In this document: one piece after another, positions 45,433 through 56,502 of the stretch
Numbering within the stretch: position 1 is the first letter of the stretch
Layout of the letters: the number at the start of each line of letters is the position of its first letter
Source of the DNA: Alternaria dauci
Lineage: Eukaryota > Ascomycota > Dothideomycetes > Pleosporales > Pleosporaceae
Direction of reading: 5' to 3'
NCBI RefSeq assembly: GCF_042100115.1
Contig: NC_091281.1
Coordinates: 1,550,001 to 1,614,000 of the forward strand
Length of the DNA: 64,000 nt
Translations under genes and position numbers: made by a program
Notes under the pieces: generated by a model
Told to the model about the DNA's origin: nothing
Seen by the model: only the letters and a program-made list of their open reading frames with translations
Database searches by the model: none

Positions 45433-47205
45433 ATGTACTCTCGGATCCTTACTCGACCGCTTCGGACACTGCTGGCCAGTAGCCGATATCCTCAGATTGC
45501 TAGATACAACATGGCTTCGTCTGCGGATAATGTCGCGCCCATTGAGAGCAACGGCGCAAAAAGATATGCCGAGACTCCTCTGCGGAGCGAGGAAGGACCA
45601 CGGGGCAACTATAGGTTCAAGAATAAGCGCATGAAAAATGGTCATGCTGAACAGAGTAAAATCCTGAAAACGAATGGCACCAACGAGGAAGTTCTATTGG
45701 AGGATGTTACAGCGCTTATCAAAAATCTCAACATTGAAAGAGAAGGAAAGGAAGGCTCGACAAAACTGCCAGAGAAGTTCAAAGAGATCACAGTCGAAAT
45801 CAAGGAGATATCTTCCACTGGAGATGGTCTAGGTTTTCAGCAAGATTCAGACTCGGATCAGGTCTACGTCGTGCCTTTTAGTGCACCCGGGGACATTGTA
45901 ACAGCACGACCGCACAAACATTTTGAGAAAGAAAAGTACTCCATGGCCGACTTCGTCAGTGTCATCACGCCTTCGAATCACCGCAACGACTCTCTTGTAA
46001 AATGTCCCTACTTTGCCAGTTGCTCAGGCTGCCAGTTCCAAATGCTACCCTACGACTTCCAACTTCAGCACAAAAAGACCATTGTCGAAAAGGCATACAA
46101 GAACTTCTCCAACCTCCCACCCGAGCTCATTCCCACCATCGGCGACACAATCGGTTCACCACTGCAATACGGATACCGAACAAAACTAACTCCTCACTTC
46201 GACGGCCCTCCAGACGCCCGTCGAAGCGACGGTCGCAATGGTATCAAGCGAACGTTCAAAGAAGTACCCCCCATCGGCTTCATGAAAAAAGGAACACGCA
46301 CAACAATCGACATAGAAGACTGCCCCATTGGCACAGACGCCGTCCGCGCAGGCAACAAGCGGGAGCGAAAACGCGTCGCAGACACCATATCCACCTACCA
46401 CAAAGGCGCCACGCTCCTGCTGCGCGAGAACACGACGCGCATTCCCAAGAGCGAATACGACGTCACAAAGGAAACAGATGCCGATGCCGTAATCGAAGAC
46501 AGAGGCGAGCACATCCACCGCAAAACATGTATAACGGACCCCAACGCCAAATCCACAGAGTACATCTCTGACTTCCAGTTTGTCAACCCAGCCGGTTCTT
46601 TTTTCCAAAACAACAACTCCATCCTTCCCATCTTCACACAATACATACGCGATCACATCCTGCCCTCGTCAACGTCAGCGCCCAACCATAAAATCACCCA
46701 CTTGATCGACGCATACTCCGGTTCCGGCCTCTTCACCATAACCCTCTCTTCCCTCTTCAAGTCCTCCCTCGGCATCGACATATCCCCCGGCAGCATAACC
46801 TCTGCGTCTACAAACGCGCGGCTGAATAACCTCCCAGAGTCGTCGACACGCTTCATCGCCGCCGACGCCGCCCGCCTCTTCGCTTCCATCGAGTCCCCCG
46901 CGGACGAAACGGTCGTCATGCTAGATCCTCCCCGGAAAGGCTGCGATGAATCTTTCCTGCGGCAGCTGGTGCAGTATGGGCCCGCGAGGGTCGTGTATGT
47001 GAGCTGTAACGTGCATACCCAGGCGAGGGATGTGGGGGTGCTGGTAGGCGGGATGACGGGTGTTGATGGCGGGTTTGGGAAAGGGGAGGGGTGTTATGAG
47101 ATTGAGAGTCTGAGGGGATTCGACTTTTTCCCGCAGACGGGGCATGTGGAGGGTGTTGCTGTGTTGAAGAGGAAGGAGAATGCTGTGCAGGGTGGAGAGG
47201 CGTGA
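45433..47205 (+). CDS. TRM2: tRNA (uracil-5-)-methyltransferase, TrmA/Trm2 family
   Basis: Single exon; 590 residues. The methyltransferase core is complete: the cysteine cluster CPYFASCSGCQFQ (near 193), FVNPAGSFFQNN, the SAM-binding DAYSGSGLFT, DPPRKG, and the catalytic cysteine in YVSCN near the C-terminus. Family knowledge: Trm2 makes m5U54 in the T-loop of tRNA, using SAM. The first 26 residues (MYSRILTRPLRTLLASSRYP...) are basic, have no acidic residue and look like a mitochondrial presequence. A second in-frame ATG at 45511 would remove them, so two isoforms with different locations are plausible. It is convergent with ARP3, and its neighbour bS5m is a mitochondrial ribosomal protein. 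Confidence 0.94.
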   Translation: MYSRILTRPLRTLLASSRYPQIARYNMASSADNVAPIESNGAKRYAETPLRSEEGPRGNYRFKNKRMKNGHAEQSKILKTNGTNEEVLLEDVTALIKNLNIEREGKEGSTKLPEKFKEITVEIKEISSTGDGLGFQQDSDSDQVYVVPFSAPGDIVTARPHKHFEKEKYSMADFVSVITPSNHRNDSLVKCPYFASCSGCQFQMLPYDFQLQHKKTIVEKAYKNFSNLPPELIPTIGDTIGSPLQYGYRTKLTPHFDGPPDARRSDGRNGIKRTFKEVPPIGFMKKGTRTTIDIEDCPIGTDAVRAGNKRERKRVADTISTYHKGATLLLRENTTRIPKSEYDVTKETDADAVIEDRGEHIHRKTCITDPNAKSTEYISDFQFVNPAGSFFQNNNSILPIFTQYIRDHILPSSTSAPNHKITHLIDAYSGSGLFTITLSSLFKSSLGIDISPGSITSASTNARLNNLPESSTRFIAADAARLFASIESPADETVVMLDPPRKGCDESFLRQLVQYGPARVVYVSCNVHTQARDVGVLVGGMTGVDGGFGKGEGCYEIESLRGFDFFPQTGHVEGVAVLKRKENAVQGGEA

Positions 47206-47379
47206 GATGCATGACGGAAACGCTTCATTTGTACGGTTGGTGAGGGGGTGGCGAGCACATTGATTCCATGAGTGTGTTGAGAGTGTGTTCATTGTCAAAG
47301 ATTTTTGCTGTACATATCATGCTCGCTCAAAGCCATGGCAGAAATTTACGCACGTTTCCTACGATACTTGTCTCGTCGC

Positions 47380-48913
47380 TTACGTGCTTCCAGGCCCACC
47401 CAGCAGCGCGAACCTTCGGACAATGCTGGGACCAATCTCATCGTACTCGGCCTTGGTGTGGCAGTAGCTCTTGAACTCGGGTGTCTGGCCGAGCAAGCTA
47501 CCTCCGAACCACGGGCCATGTCTTTGTCTCTTGTGTGTAATGACTTGCACGTCCAGACCACCACTCTTTGCGCCGCCGCTTCGTGCCTCGGATGCCTTAA
47601 TCCTCGCGTCGACCATGTGCCTGATGTCACGCTGCAGGCGACGACCAAAGTCCTTGTATAGTGTCGAACCACCCGATAGCACAATGTTCTTGTAGAGCCC
47701 TCTGCGTACGTCGATGGGAGAGGATTGGATGACGGTATCGACAATGGTGGGGAGCGGGGTGAGGAAATCGGAAGAGTAGATTTCGGGGTTGAAGAAGATT
47801 TCTGGCGCAAGGAAGCGTTCGTAGCCGACGTCGACGGTTGTCGTCTTGCCGTTGGGGTAGTTGACGGTGTGCTTCTTGAACCGGTCGTCTGATTCGCGGT
47901 CGAAACGTGCAAACTCCTTGACAATGTCGGGGCAGACGTAGCAGTATTCTTCCTTGATGCGCTCGGCCGTCTGGAGGGAGGAGTCGGGCTCGCCGCGTTC
48001 TCGGAGCAGCGATTGTACAAAGTTGGTAATGTCGCGACCAGCAATGGGGACACTCTTGATGGAGGAGCCAATGACGTAGCCTTCAGCGACAGGAATAACG
48101 TGAGTGACACCAGCACCCGAGTCGATGACAGTACCGGTGAGGGACCGGTCCTGCACCTTGGAGCTGGTCCACGACGCAGCCAGGGCGAGCACAGCTTGTA
48201 CGGCGATGTAGAGGCCAGCAACGTTGAAGGACTCGAACATGATTTCGGCGGTAGCTTCGCGGTTCTCCGGGGGGTTCAATGGCTATTGGACGTTAGTGTC
48301 GTCTTTGCAGCCGTGGTGGAGGCACAACGTACAGGCTCGGTGAGGAGGAAGTGATGGTCCTCGGGCTCCACTCTGAGGTACTTGAATATCGAGTTGGACC
48401 AGAAGCGCTCCATAAGGTCCTGCCTGCCATCAGTATGCCCTCGTCTGCAGTTGCACGCTTATCCATACCCAGTTGTCTATCTGACCGTGCCTGATGGGGT
48501 AGTTGATGCCATAGCCCGCGCCTCCAGCTGCAGCCAGAGCTTCGTCACCGATGAAGAAGTCGAGGTCCTCGGTGCCGCGCTTTCCAGACAGATGACCACC
48601 GGGCCCAGCGCCGCCAGTCAGGTATGAGGGCTTGTTCGCAACGGCCGGGCGTCCAGAGCCCGATCCGCCGCTACCGCCTGTTGGACCTTTGGTAGCTATC
48701 GCCGTGGGGAAGACGAACGAGGGCGAGTCGTTGCCGGCGAAGCCTGATGCCTTGTTATTAGGAGCTGATGGATTGAATTGAGTCGCTGAGCGTACCAAGC
48801 TTCGAGTATCCCGTACCGCTGCAGCCAGTGTCAGTACTCCATCGCAACGTGGGTGCCCGTGGGCAGCTGTGAGCTTACTTGTCCATGACAACGGCGGGGG
48901 TTTGGGACGCCAT
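47380..48913 (-). CDS. ARP3: Actin-related protein 3 (Arp2/3 complex)
   Basis: Five exons: 48879..48913, 48796..48818, 48469..48743, 48333..48419 and 47380..48282; 440 residues. The spliced N-terminus [20 protein letters not shown] carries the actin phosphate-1 loop and joins [16 protein letters not shown]. Also present are [52 protein letters not shown] (phosphate 2), [15 protein letters not shown] and the conserved end [13 protein letters not shown] Gly/Ser-rich insert at about residues 45-80 ([13 protein letters not shown]) is usual in filamentous-fungal Arp3. Family knowledge: Arp3 with Arp2 nucleates branched actin at endocytic patches. Exon 2 is only 23 nt. Four of the five exons lie within the first 180 codons. 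Confidence 0.96.
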
Positions 48914-49636
48914 GATTGCTGCTGCTTGGCGTAAAAATCAATATACAAGGCAGCTCAGGTGATCCCTGATGTGAGAGCAAAAGCGCGTGGGTTGGGTGTC
49001 GAGGTGGCTTCGTCAGAGCGGTGATGGCGGAGGTCGGTGCATGCAGTCGAATCAGGCACCGCCCCGCTCCGCCCTTGGCGCAGGACACATGGCGGGGGAG
49101 GACTGCAGCTGTATCCAACACGTAAACACAGTCGCTCCTGCCTGCTCAACTTGGCGTGCCTGCTGCATCCACCAAAGTCTGTGTCATAGGCCTGATATTG
49201 CAACCGCATGGCTTGGGCAGGTGCAACGGAAAGAGCCATCGCCATCGCCATCGCACCTCTGGCATTGCTGCTAACCTTTCCTCCACTGACTGTGACCCTA
49301 CAGCGCTCATCGAGCTTCTCTCCCACTCTCGTTGCCCACACCGCCGCCAGAGGACTTCATCGCCTTTACATCGGCTCAGCCTCTTCATTAATTCCGTATT
49401 CTTCTTCCCTCCCTCAGTCACCTCGCCTGTCCTGAAATTTCCTGTCTTCTCTGTCGGCCCTACAACTTACCTGCATTTCGAATGCCCGCTTAACGACCGT
49501 CTTTACAGTCAGACCCACGGCACCCTTGCACTACTACTCACCTCGGAGCAACACCCGACCATCTCGCTGTGTTGCGCTGGATACATTCAGTCTACATCTC
49601 CGTGACTTTCGCCGACGCTTCACCACACACAAAGAC
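48914..49636. other. Divergent promoter region of ARP3 and the taspase gene
   Basis: About 720 bp. Open frames are short shadows. A C/T-rich plus-strand stretch from about 49290 to 49600 fits the leader of the taspase gene. Confidence 0.5.
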
Positions 49637-51687
49637 ATGTCGGTTCCTAGTCAGCACTATGCACCCATAGACGGAGCCTGTCATATTGATGTACACACAC
49701 GCAAAGCTTCGCGTAGCCCGCCGAATGATGATGTGTGCTGCATATATGTTCATGCTGGCGCAGGCTACCATAGCCACCAGAACGAGAGGATTCATCTCGA
49801 AGCATGTAACGAGTGGGTTTTCTAACACGTCGCAATACGTGTCGCAAAATTTGCCCGTGCTGATAAGCGTAGTGCCGCACAGTTAGCCATGTTGATTCTG
49901 AAAAACGGCGGCTCCGCGCTCGATGCCGTCGAGGCCGCCGTCAAGACTTTAGAGGATCGAGAAATCACCAATGCGGGATACGGCAGCAACCTAGCCATGG
50001 ATGGTGTCGTCGAGTGCGACGCTTCCGTGGTCGACCATTTCGGTCGTAGTGGAGCTGTCGGGGCTGTAGCTCGTAAGTGTTGATGACCAACGCGGTGGCT
50101 TAGCACTGATGATTGCCAGAAATCAAGAACCCCATATCCCTAGCACGAATGGTCCATGACCACACCATGAGTCCACTAACGCTGCGACGGGTGCCTCCAA
50201 ATCTTTTGGTATCCCAGGGCGCCACTGATTTCGCTGTAGAGATGGGCATACCGATCCTGCCCCACGATGCACTCATCTCTCCTGCAGCGAAAGAGCGCTG
50301 GATGCGATGGCGCTCCGACTTGAGGGCAGCCGAGCGCAAGTCCAGGAAGAGTGGTGCACATCCGTCATGCTGGAAAATCAGAGATACTGTGGCGCCAGCC
50401 GATGAGCGGGCACAGGAACGCATGCGCGAACAGCACACTCAGAACCTGCTACGAACATATCCGTCTCTGCTGCAATCACACTCAGCCCCGTTGTCTGACG
50501 ACATGATGTACAATCAAGGCGAGAACGTATCTTCTGATCTTTCGGTTCCTGCTTCAGAGCAGTCTTCGAGCTCTTGGGTCGGTGATGAGCAGACCACTGC
50601 ACCCGATCTGACCGATAAAGCACCGTTGGCTGCCAACGCTCGTCCGCCCACCATTTCCGATGCTTCTCGCAGTGCCTTTGTCAACAGTACGCAACAAATC
50701 CCTACCCTGCAAGAGTACCGCCGCGATGCAGGCTACGAGAGTATCATGGAAGACGCGCATATGGAGGGCGACGACATGACCTACGTACCGAAACCGCGCA
50801 AAGCATGTGGTGATGGATCTGGAGAGTATTCCGACTCTGATTCCAGCGCGCAGACAGCGAAGGGTAGCCACAAGGGCAAGTCTCAGCGTGATGCGATCGA
50901 TACCCGCCTACCACAGACCACAGACGAAAACGTAGCCAAGTCGCGGCCCGGCACTGCATCGACACCACCGAGTCACGTCAAGGAGACAGCACCACTGCCG
51001 CCGATGATATCTAATCAGATGCGGCATGACGTCGAAGAAGACCATATTACCGATACCGTTGGCGCTATCGCGATTGACAGCTGGGGTAACATTGCTTGCG
51101 GTGCGTCTTCCGGGGGTATTGGCATGAAGTACCGGGGACGGGTGGGCCCGGCAGCACTTGTCGGGGTAGGTGCCGCGGTCATCCCTGTCGACCCCGACGA
51201 TTCCGAACAGACATCCGTCGCGACAGTCACAAGCGGAACCGGCGAGCACATGGCAACCACCATGGCCGCTACCGTATGTGCCGAGCGTCTCTATCAGAGC
51301 GTGAAAAAGGGTCGTGGTGGTGACTACGTCGAAGTAACCGAAGACGAGGCTCTCCGAGCAATGATCGAGAACGAGTTCATGGGTACGTCGGCCTCTTCGG
51401 TCCTGCCGATCCTAAACTACACTAATATCACGTCAGGCCATCCAAGTGTCAAGCAAAGCAACTCGGCTGGTGCCATCGGCATCCTTGGTGTCAAGAAGAT
51501 GCGTTCTGGCATACTGCTTTACTACGGACACAACACCGACTCGTTTGCCATGGCATCCATGTCTTCTGACGACGACCGTCCCGCTTGCTCCATGTCTCGC
51601 AGCAACGGCAACGGCCAGGTCGCGCAGGGTGGAAGGATGGTGCCTGTAAGGCGCAACAAGAAGACCAAGTCTACTCCAAGGAGGTGA
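49637..51687 (+). CDS. Taspase-like threonine aspartase (type-2 asparaginase fold)
   Basis: Three exons: 49637..49812, 49873..50072 and 50120..51687; 647 residues. The N-terminal Ntn-hydrolase part is complete once spliced: YVHAGAGYHSHQNE, ACNDAAQLAMLILKNGGSA, VEAAVKTLEDREITNAGYGS, CDASVVDHFGRSGAVGAVA. The nucleophile region is DTVGAIAIDSWGN, with the presumed catalytic Thr438 coded at 51055..51057. GGIGMKYRGRVG and TVTSGTGEHMATT follow. Family knowledge: these enzymes self-cleave before that Thr, and animal Taspase1 then cleaves MLL and TFIIA after Asp. Between the two halves lies a long Ser/Asp/Lys-rich insert (roughly residues 200-425), which makes the protein much longer than animal Taspase1 (~420 residues). 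Fungal substrates are unknown to me. Confidence 0.9.
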
Positions 51688-52438
51688 CTGTGGTAGGTTG
51701 ATGCGGTGCTTGTGGTGTCACTTTACGAGATCATGCTTCCTATCACCTGCGATGCGAGTCTAGATATGAGGCGGGGGAATGACGGCATAGTGAGTGTTTC
51801 TGTTCCTAGTCGTCTCCGTGTAAAAGCGTGTGCATGTGCATCTATGGTAGTTTTATATCCTCTCTGCATGGCGGTCTTTCTTCTTTCCTTTCTGCGATCG
51901 GCAGGCGGTGTTTTGAAGCTCGAATGTGTATATCACTATTCGAAAAAGCTAGCTCATGGTTGTGACTATAGAATACCTAGTTGCATGCTCCATTCCCCAC
52001 ACGTCCGCACATGGCTGTTTCGCGCTTGCTCGCATGCAAGTTCAATGATGAAGAGGAATTATGAAGGCCAGGACTAGTAGGGGAAAAGCTAGCGGTCGGT
52101 AGTGAGAGTGAGGTAGTGAGAGATGCAAGCTGAGAGTCGTAGACGATGAGGCAAAGAGTTTTTGGTGGGGTAGTGTGTCATTGATACTACGTAAAGTTAC
52201 TTGCTCCTCTGAGTTGACAGTCCAGCCCAAGCCTTTTTCTGTTGCAACCCAACACGCCGTGAGTACTAATGTCCAAAAACAAAGAAGTTACATACAAAAA
52301 GACAAGAAGGAATGTGAGATGACCGTTGAGAGACAAAAGAGTGTCTTAGAACCGTTAGATGACAAGGCAGAAAAGAAAACCACAAGGAGCGAAAAGAAGA
52401 GGAAAAAAATAGGGAGGAAAAAAGGAGAAAAGACAACT
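51688..52438. other. Intergenic between taspase and the hypothetical minus-strand gene
   Basis: About 750 bp. The stretch near 52310-52440 is purine-rich on the plus strand (pyrimidine-rich on the minus). No supported gene. Confidence 0.5.
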
Positions 52439-53416
52439 TCATGCCGACGCCATGCCGAGACCCACCCAGACGTGCTCTTTCAAAGTCGTCAGCTCATTGT
52501 TAACCTTCGCCAGCTCCAACTTGTGAACTTGCTTCAACCCCTCCATGCTCTGGAAGAACGTGTCCACCACGTGAGCAAGGTCGTTTCTAACATCCAGCGT
52601 TACCTTGCCACCGCTCTTGGTCACGAAGGAGCGAATTTTCTGCTTCATGTCGTCGATTTCGAATGCATTAACTTGCCTGGAGCGCTCTTTCATCATCTCT
52701 TCTAGGAGGAGCCCAGTGAAATCCAGAATTTCGGTCGCGCTCGTCTGCGCGGAATCGGCAGACTTGGGCGATCGGGATGTCTTCTTCTTGCAATGCACCT
52801 TGGTAATACGAGTCTCAAACTGGATAACTGGGACTGGGGTATCGTTGTGGTTGTGTTTCTTCCATATCTCATAGGCTTCTTCTACGGTGTCGGCGCCTTG
52901 CAATATGGCATCATGGTACCCGGTTGTCAAATGTCAGACATTTTCCCAGAGCACGTGGCCAATACCTGCGCTTCCTCCATTCCCCCAGAGGTAGGTGTGG
53001 TGGCTGATTTACCATCAGGGGGGGGGGGGGAGGGGTTCCACTCTGAATCGTGTTTGATAGTCGCATTCACGTCGGTTTCGTATGTTTTTGATTCCGCCGT
53101 TTCTTGAGTTATTGGCGGTGTCAATGAAGCAGGTGTAGTTTGAGATCTTGTTGAACTTTTGCTCCAAAGCGATACCCAGCATCCTGTCTTTAGAACTCTT
53201 GCACTACAACCGCTCCTTACGACCAGGCACAATGCATTCGGTTCGTCTTGTTTGTCGAAGCATTGACCTGCGAAAAGATGAGCCGCGATTTGAATGATTC
53301 GAAGTCAGATCTTACAGTACCAAGTCCTGTCTCTATAGAGCCCGCCAGCTTCACGTGCTTGTCGAGCACCCAGTTTGGAGGATCTCAGCAAGGTGAATTA
53401 TCAGGCCAGGTGCCAT
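52439..53416 (-). CDS. Hypothetical spliced fungal gene with a 13-C homopolymer, structure uncertain
   Basis: The last exon (52439..52896) is coding-like: DTVEEAYEIWKKHN, a basic CKKKTSRSPKS patch, then helices ending ELAKVNNELTTLKEHV. The best upstream partner is 53013..53267, joined by a 116-nt intron with a GTAAAT donor and CAAG acceptor that keeps the frame. Its sequence is Thr/Ser/Pro-rich with ETAESKTYETDVN, and its frame runs through 13 consecutive C residues (PPPP). A further 48-nt intron (53268..53315) and an ATG at 53416 are possible but imply an 11-nt exon, so the 5' end is doubtful. The TTGYHDAILQGADTVEEAYEIW part of the alternative reading faintly resembles the RNase H/viroplasmin N-terminal fold, but an in-frame TGA precedes it. 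No function assigned; it could be decaying. Confidence 0.4.
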
Positions 53417-54507
53417 GTTTGGTTTAATCAGTGCCCTTCCCTCTTAGAGTTTTCGTGACCATCACTGTGAGATGAGTTGAGGCCCGAGGGTATGGAGCTG
53501 GTCTACGAAAACAGGAGGTGATGGTGGAGGTATAGTATTCCAAAGTGAACATGGACAGGTCTTTAGGTATCCAAAACCTGCAGTAATATACAGCAATCGG
53601 ATGAGACAGGAAGGAATTCAATCAAAATTCATAGAGGATCACGACTCTTCACGTAGCGTACACTGGCAAGATTGGGCATTCCAGGCTGCGGACCGGCTGG
53701 CTGATACCAGTAACGATAAGAGTCGCAATAGGTGCGCCAAGGGTCAATCACAAAACGGAGGCCTATTGCTCTTGATATCCACAAAGATGTATCAGACCAC
53801 TGGTTAGAGCGAGTGCTACGCAAAGCGCAACTACACCTCTTTCTTCCGCTATTACAGCGGGGACATGATGTAGTGAGGCACATCTCTGGAGATTGGACGT
53901 CGCCCCAGATCGAGTGTGGGTGTGGCGTCGACGGTGGTGGTGAGTTGCATATCTGCTAGACGTGGAAAGGTCTCTTAAACCAGACAAAGGGTGCTGGGTA
54001 AACGGCGAAGTGTGAGAATTAGTGTCCCCTGGAGCTCGGCGTGACGCGTTGACATGATGCGCTTAGACGCGTACAGGAGAGATAGCCTTGGAAGGATTGG
54101 TGATGCTAGCGTGCTGGTGTTGCATGAGTCAGACGAGTGTGTATAGCCGTCTTCGAGTTTCCTGGTGGAGGTCTTGTATGGCAGTGATCATTGGTTGTGC
54201 TTTCGGGTCTTTGAGTCAGACGCTAACTTTCATCTGATGATGGATGCTGTGCAATACTTATACACGGTTCACTAGAATGTGGAGTTGGTTGTCCCAAAGG
54301 CCATGATGACGCATGAATCATAGCGCGCAGCCGAGGCCATGTGCAGCCACCGAGCTGTCGACTGTCGGGCGCGCAACCCAAAGTTCCTTGGGCGCGTCCC
54401 ATTGTATGAGTATACGGGTGCAGTCATACTCGGCCTCTTTTCCGATGCACTCAGCTACAAGACCCTCTTCACCTCTCTCTCACGTTTTGCAAATTTCCTC
54501 TGCACCG
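53417..54507. other. Intergenic, with one unresolved Cys-rich minus-strand frame
   Basis: About 1.1 kb. A minus-strand frame at 53629..53883 (84 codons) starts with CPRCNSGRKRCSC and ends in a Tyr/Trp-rich stretch. I could not connect it to a convincing exon or promoter, so it is not called. The rest shows nothing. Confidence 0.4.
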
Positions 54508-56351
54508 ATGGCGTCCAAGAAATACGTTCACTGGAACGGCTTCCCGTTCATGACCGCCCCAAAGACAAACACTTACGCAGCACAATTACAGTCCCCTCTC
54601 TTTCGCTTGCCCCGCGAGCTTCGAGATTCCATCTACGCATACTGTATCCACGGCGAAGACGGATATCGCTATGATAGCAAAAGTGCTAAGATGTTTCATA
54701 CCACTGAGCCAGAGCAACCCGTTCGTCTAGGCCTTATGATTACTTGTCGTATTGCCCATCAGGAGTTGAAGCACATCATCTTTCATAAGCTTCACTTCAG
54801 TGCTCATCACTCATATGGCGACGGCCCTGCCTACATAGGAGTACACTCTCTAGCAGAACGCTTCAAGTGTAGTAAGTTGCCCGCTAGCAATGCTTCCACA
54901 AGTCTCGTTACTAACGCGACACCACCTCAGTGTTAAGATTGGTCGAACGTCAAAAACGGAGAATGTTGATTAGCGTGTTCGAACTGCTACAAGATCAAGA
55001 CTTCATCGATCTCTATACTCGCTTTCCTTCCGTCAAAACAAGGTTCAACGCACCCTTGCGACAATCAGTCGTTGATCAAGTCGACTGGCTGGCTAAGTCT
55101 GAGGGGGGAATCGGTGAAGAAGCATTGCTCGAACTCTCTAACAACACGTTCGGCAGAGCCCTTCACCACGCCTTGGTGTGTGCGAAGAACCGCAGTGGCC
55201 CGAATTTGCTAGGCTCACTCATCGAGTATTTGGTCTTGGGCCATGTCCAATCAATTCGTTGACAGGTGAGACGCAAAGCAATCTGTTCGTCCAAGGTGCG
55301 CTCTACGAGGTATTCTCCTGGCACCCCGACCCGTGGGCTCATCCGGATCATGGTGAATTGGCGAGACTGGAAGCCCTTCTCTACCTTCCAGGCGACACGG
55401 ATACTCAACTTCCCATCACCGACGAAGGCATTCACTACGTCCCGGATTTGACAACGCACATCGATGCAGCTAATGAGCGGTGGTTCTTCTCCGCCACGTC
55501 CATTGCTATAAGCCTTTGTAAGTCCAACACGTCTTCGCACAGTCATCTAGATATATTTTGACGCATAGCCACTAACCTGCATAGTGCAACGGATGCCCCG
55601 TGAGAGAAGACGCAACTTGCGCACAATAGTGCTCCACGAGGACTTCAAGGCTGTGTCGCGGCCCGAATGTCATGCCCAAGGTCTCGTACCCTTCTGTTTT
55701 GAAAATCCCAAGCTCCGCATAGAACGCCGTATTAGCCTGGTTGCCAATATTTTGCCCGAGGAGTTTCGATGCTTTGAACCCCGCAGTTATTCATCCAGTT
55801 GGGTTCTGATTTCGCAGGGCTTTCGGGTCATCATCCCATGGATCGAAGAGGTACTACACTTGGCATCATGCGGCATGCCATCTCACTCGTTTAACTTGGT
55901 GATTGATGGTTCGACGATAGAAATATCGGAGACATGGAGACTGCTCGAATATGCCGCAGCTACCATGGATGCGCGACTGGAGCAGTATCGACGGAACGGA
56001 ACGGAGCCACCACCTCGTCCCCTCGTTCGACTGTACGAGGACTTTTGGTCTCTGCCCAAGAATCTTCCAAAGGTAATCCGAGATGTCATGGAAGGCACAT
56101 CAGTCGTCAAATACGAAGGGCATGTTGGTGAAGTCTGGGATCAAGACACGTTCTTGTCCGAACATCAAGACTGGACCGATAAGCAATGGTATATGGACTG
56201 GAGTAGAAACATCATGAACCAGGAAATTCCTACGAGATTTAATCGAGACGGACCGCTTCGATATCAAATCAAGCCGGATGCAATCAGGACGACACGACGA
56301 ATCGTCAGACTGGGAGAGAGCATCTCAAATGATACTCCGCCGAGCGTGTAG
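54508..56351 (+). CDS. Fungus-specific protein with N-terminal F-box/2EXR-like helix
   Basis: Four exons: 54508..54871, 54931..55194, 55266..55517 and 55585..56351; 548 residues. The ATG chosen gives MASKKYVHWNGFPFMTAPKT. Residues ~31-45 (SPLFRLPRELRDSIYAYC) are the LPxELRxxIY helix found at the start of many Pezizomycotina-specific proteins with F-box-like or 2EXR domains. The rest has no motif I recognise. The C-terminal exon is well ordered, with many Trp, Tyr and Arg residues (EGHVGEVWDQDTFL, DKQWYMDWSRN). The junction of exons 2 and 3 (donor after 55194) is the least certain; another donor near 55180 cannot be excluded. Function unknown. Confidence 0.72.
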
Positions 56352-56502
56352 GCGGTGCGCTGACTTGATGGTAGCTTGGGCGCGGCGGTCGCAAATCACA
56401 CATACAACAATCTCTGGAGCATATTCGCACGCAACATTTGATATACTGTCACTCATAGACAGCCTGTCTCTCAACTCGTCACCTAAACTCTCTCGCCCCC
56501 TT

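Noticed and set aside
53629..53883. 84-codon Cys-rich minus-strand frame (possible small secreted or zinc protein)
   Set aside because: No signal peptide, no convincing splice partner or start context; noted only in the intergenic entry.
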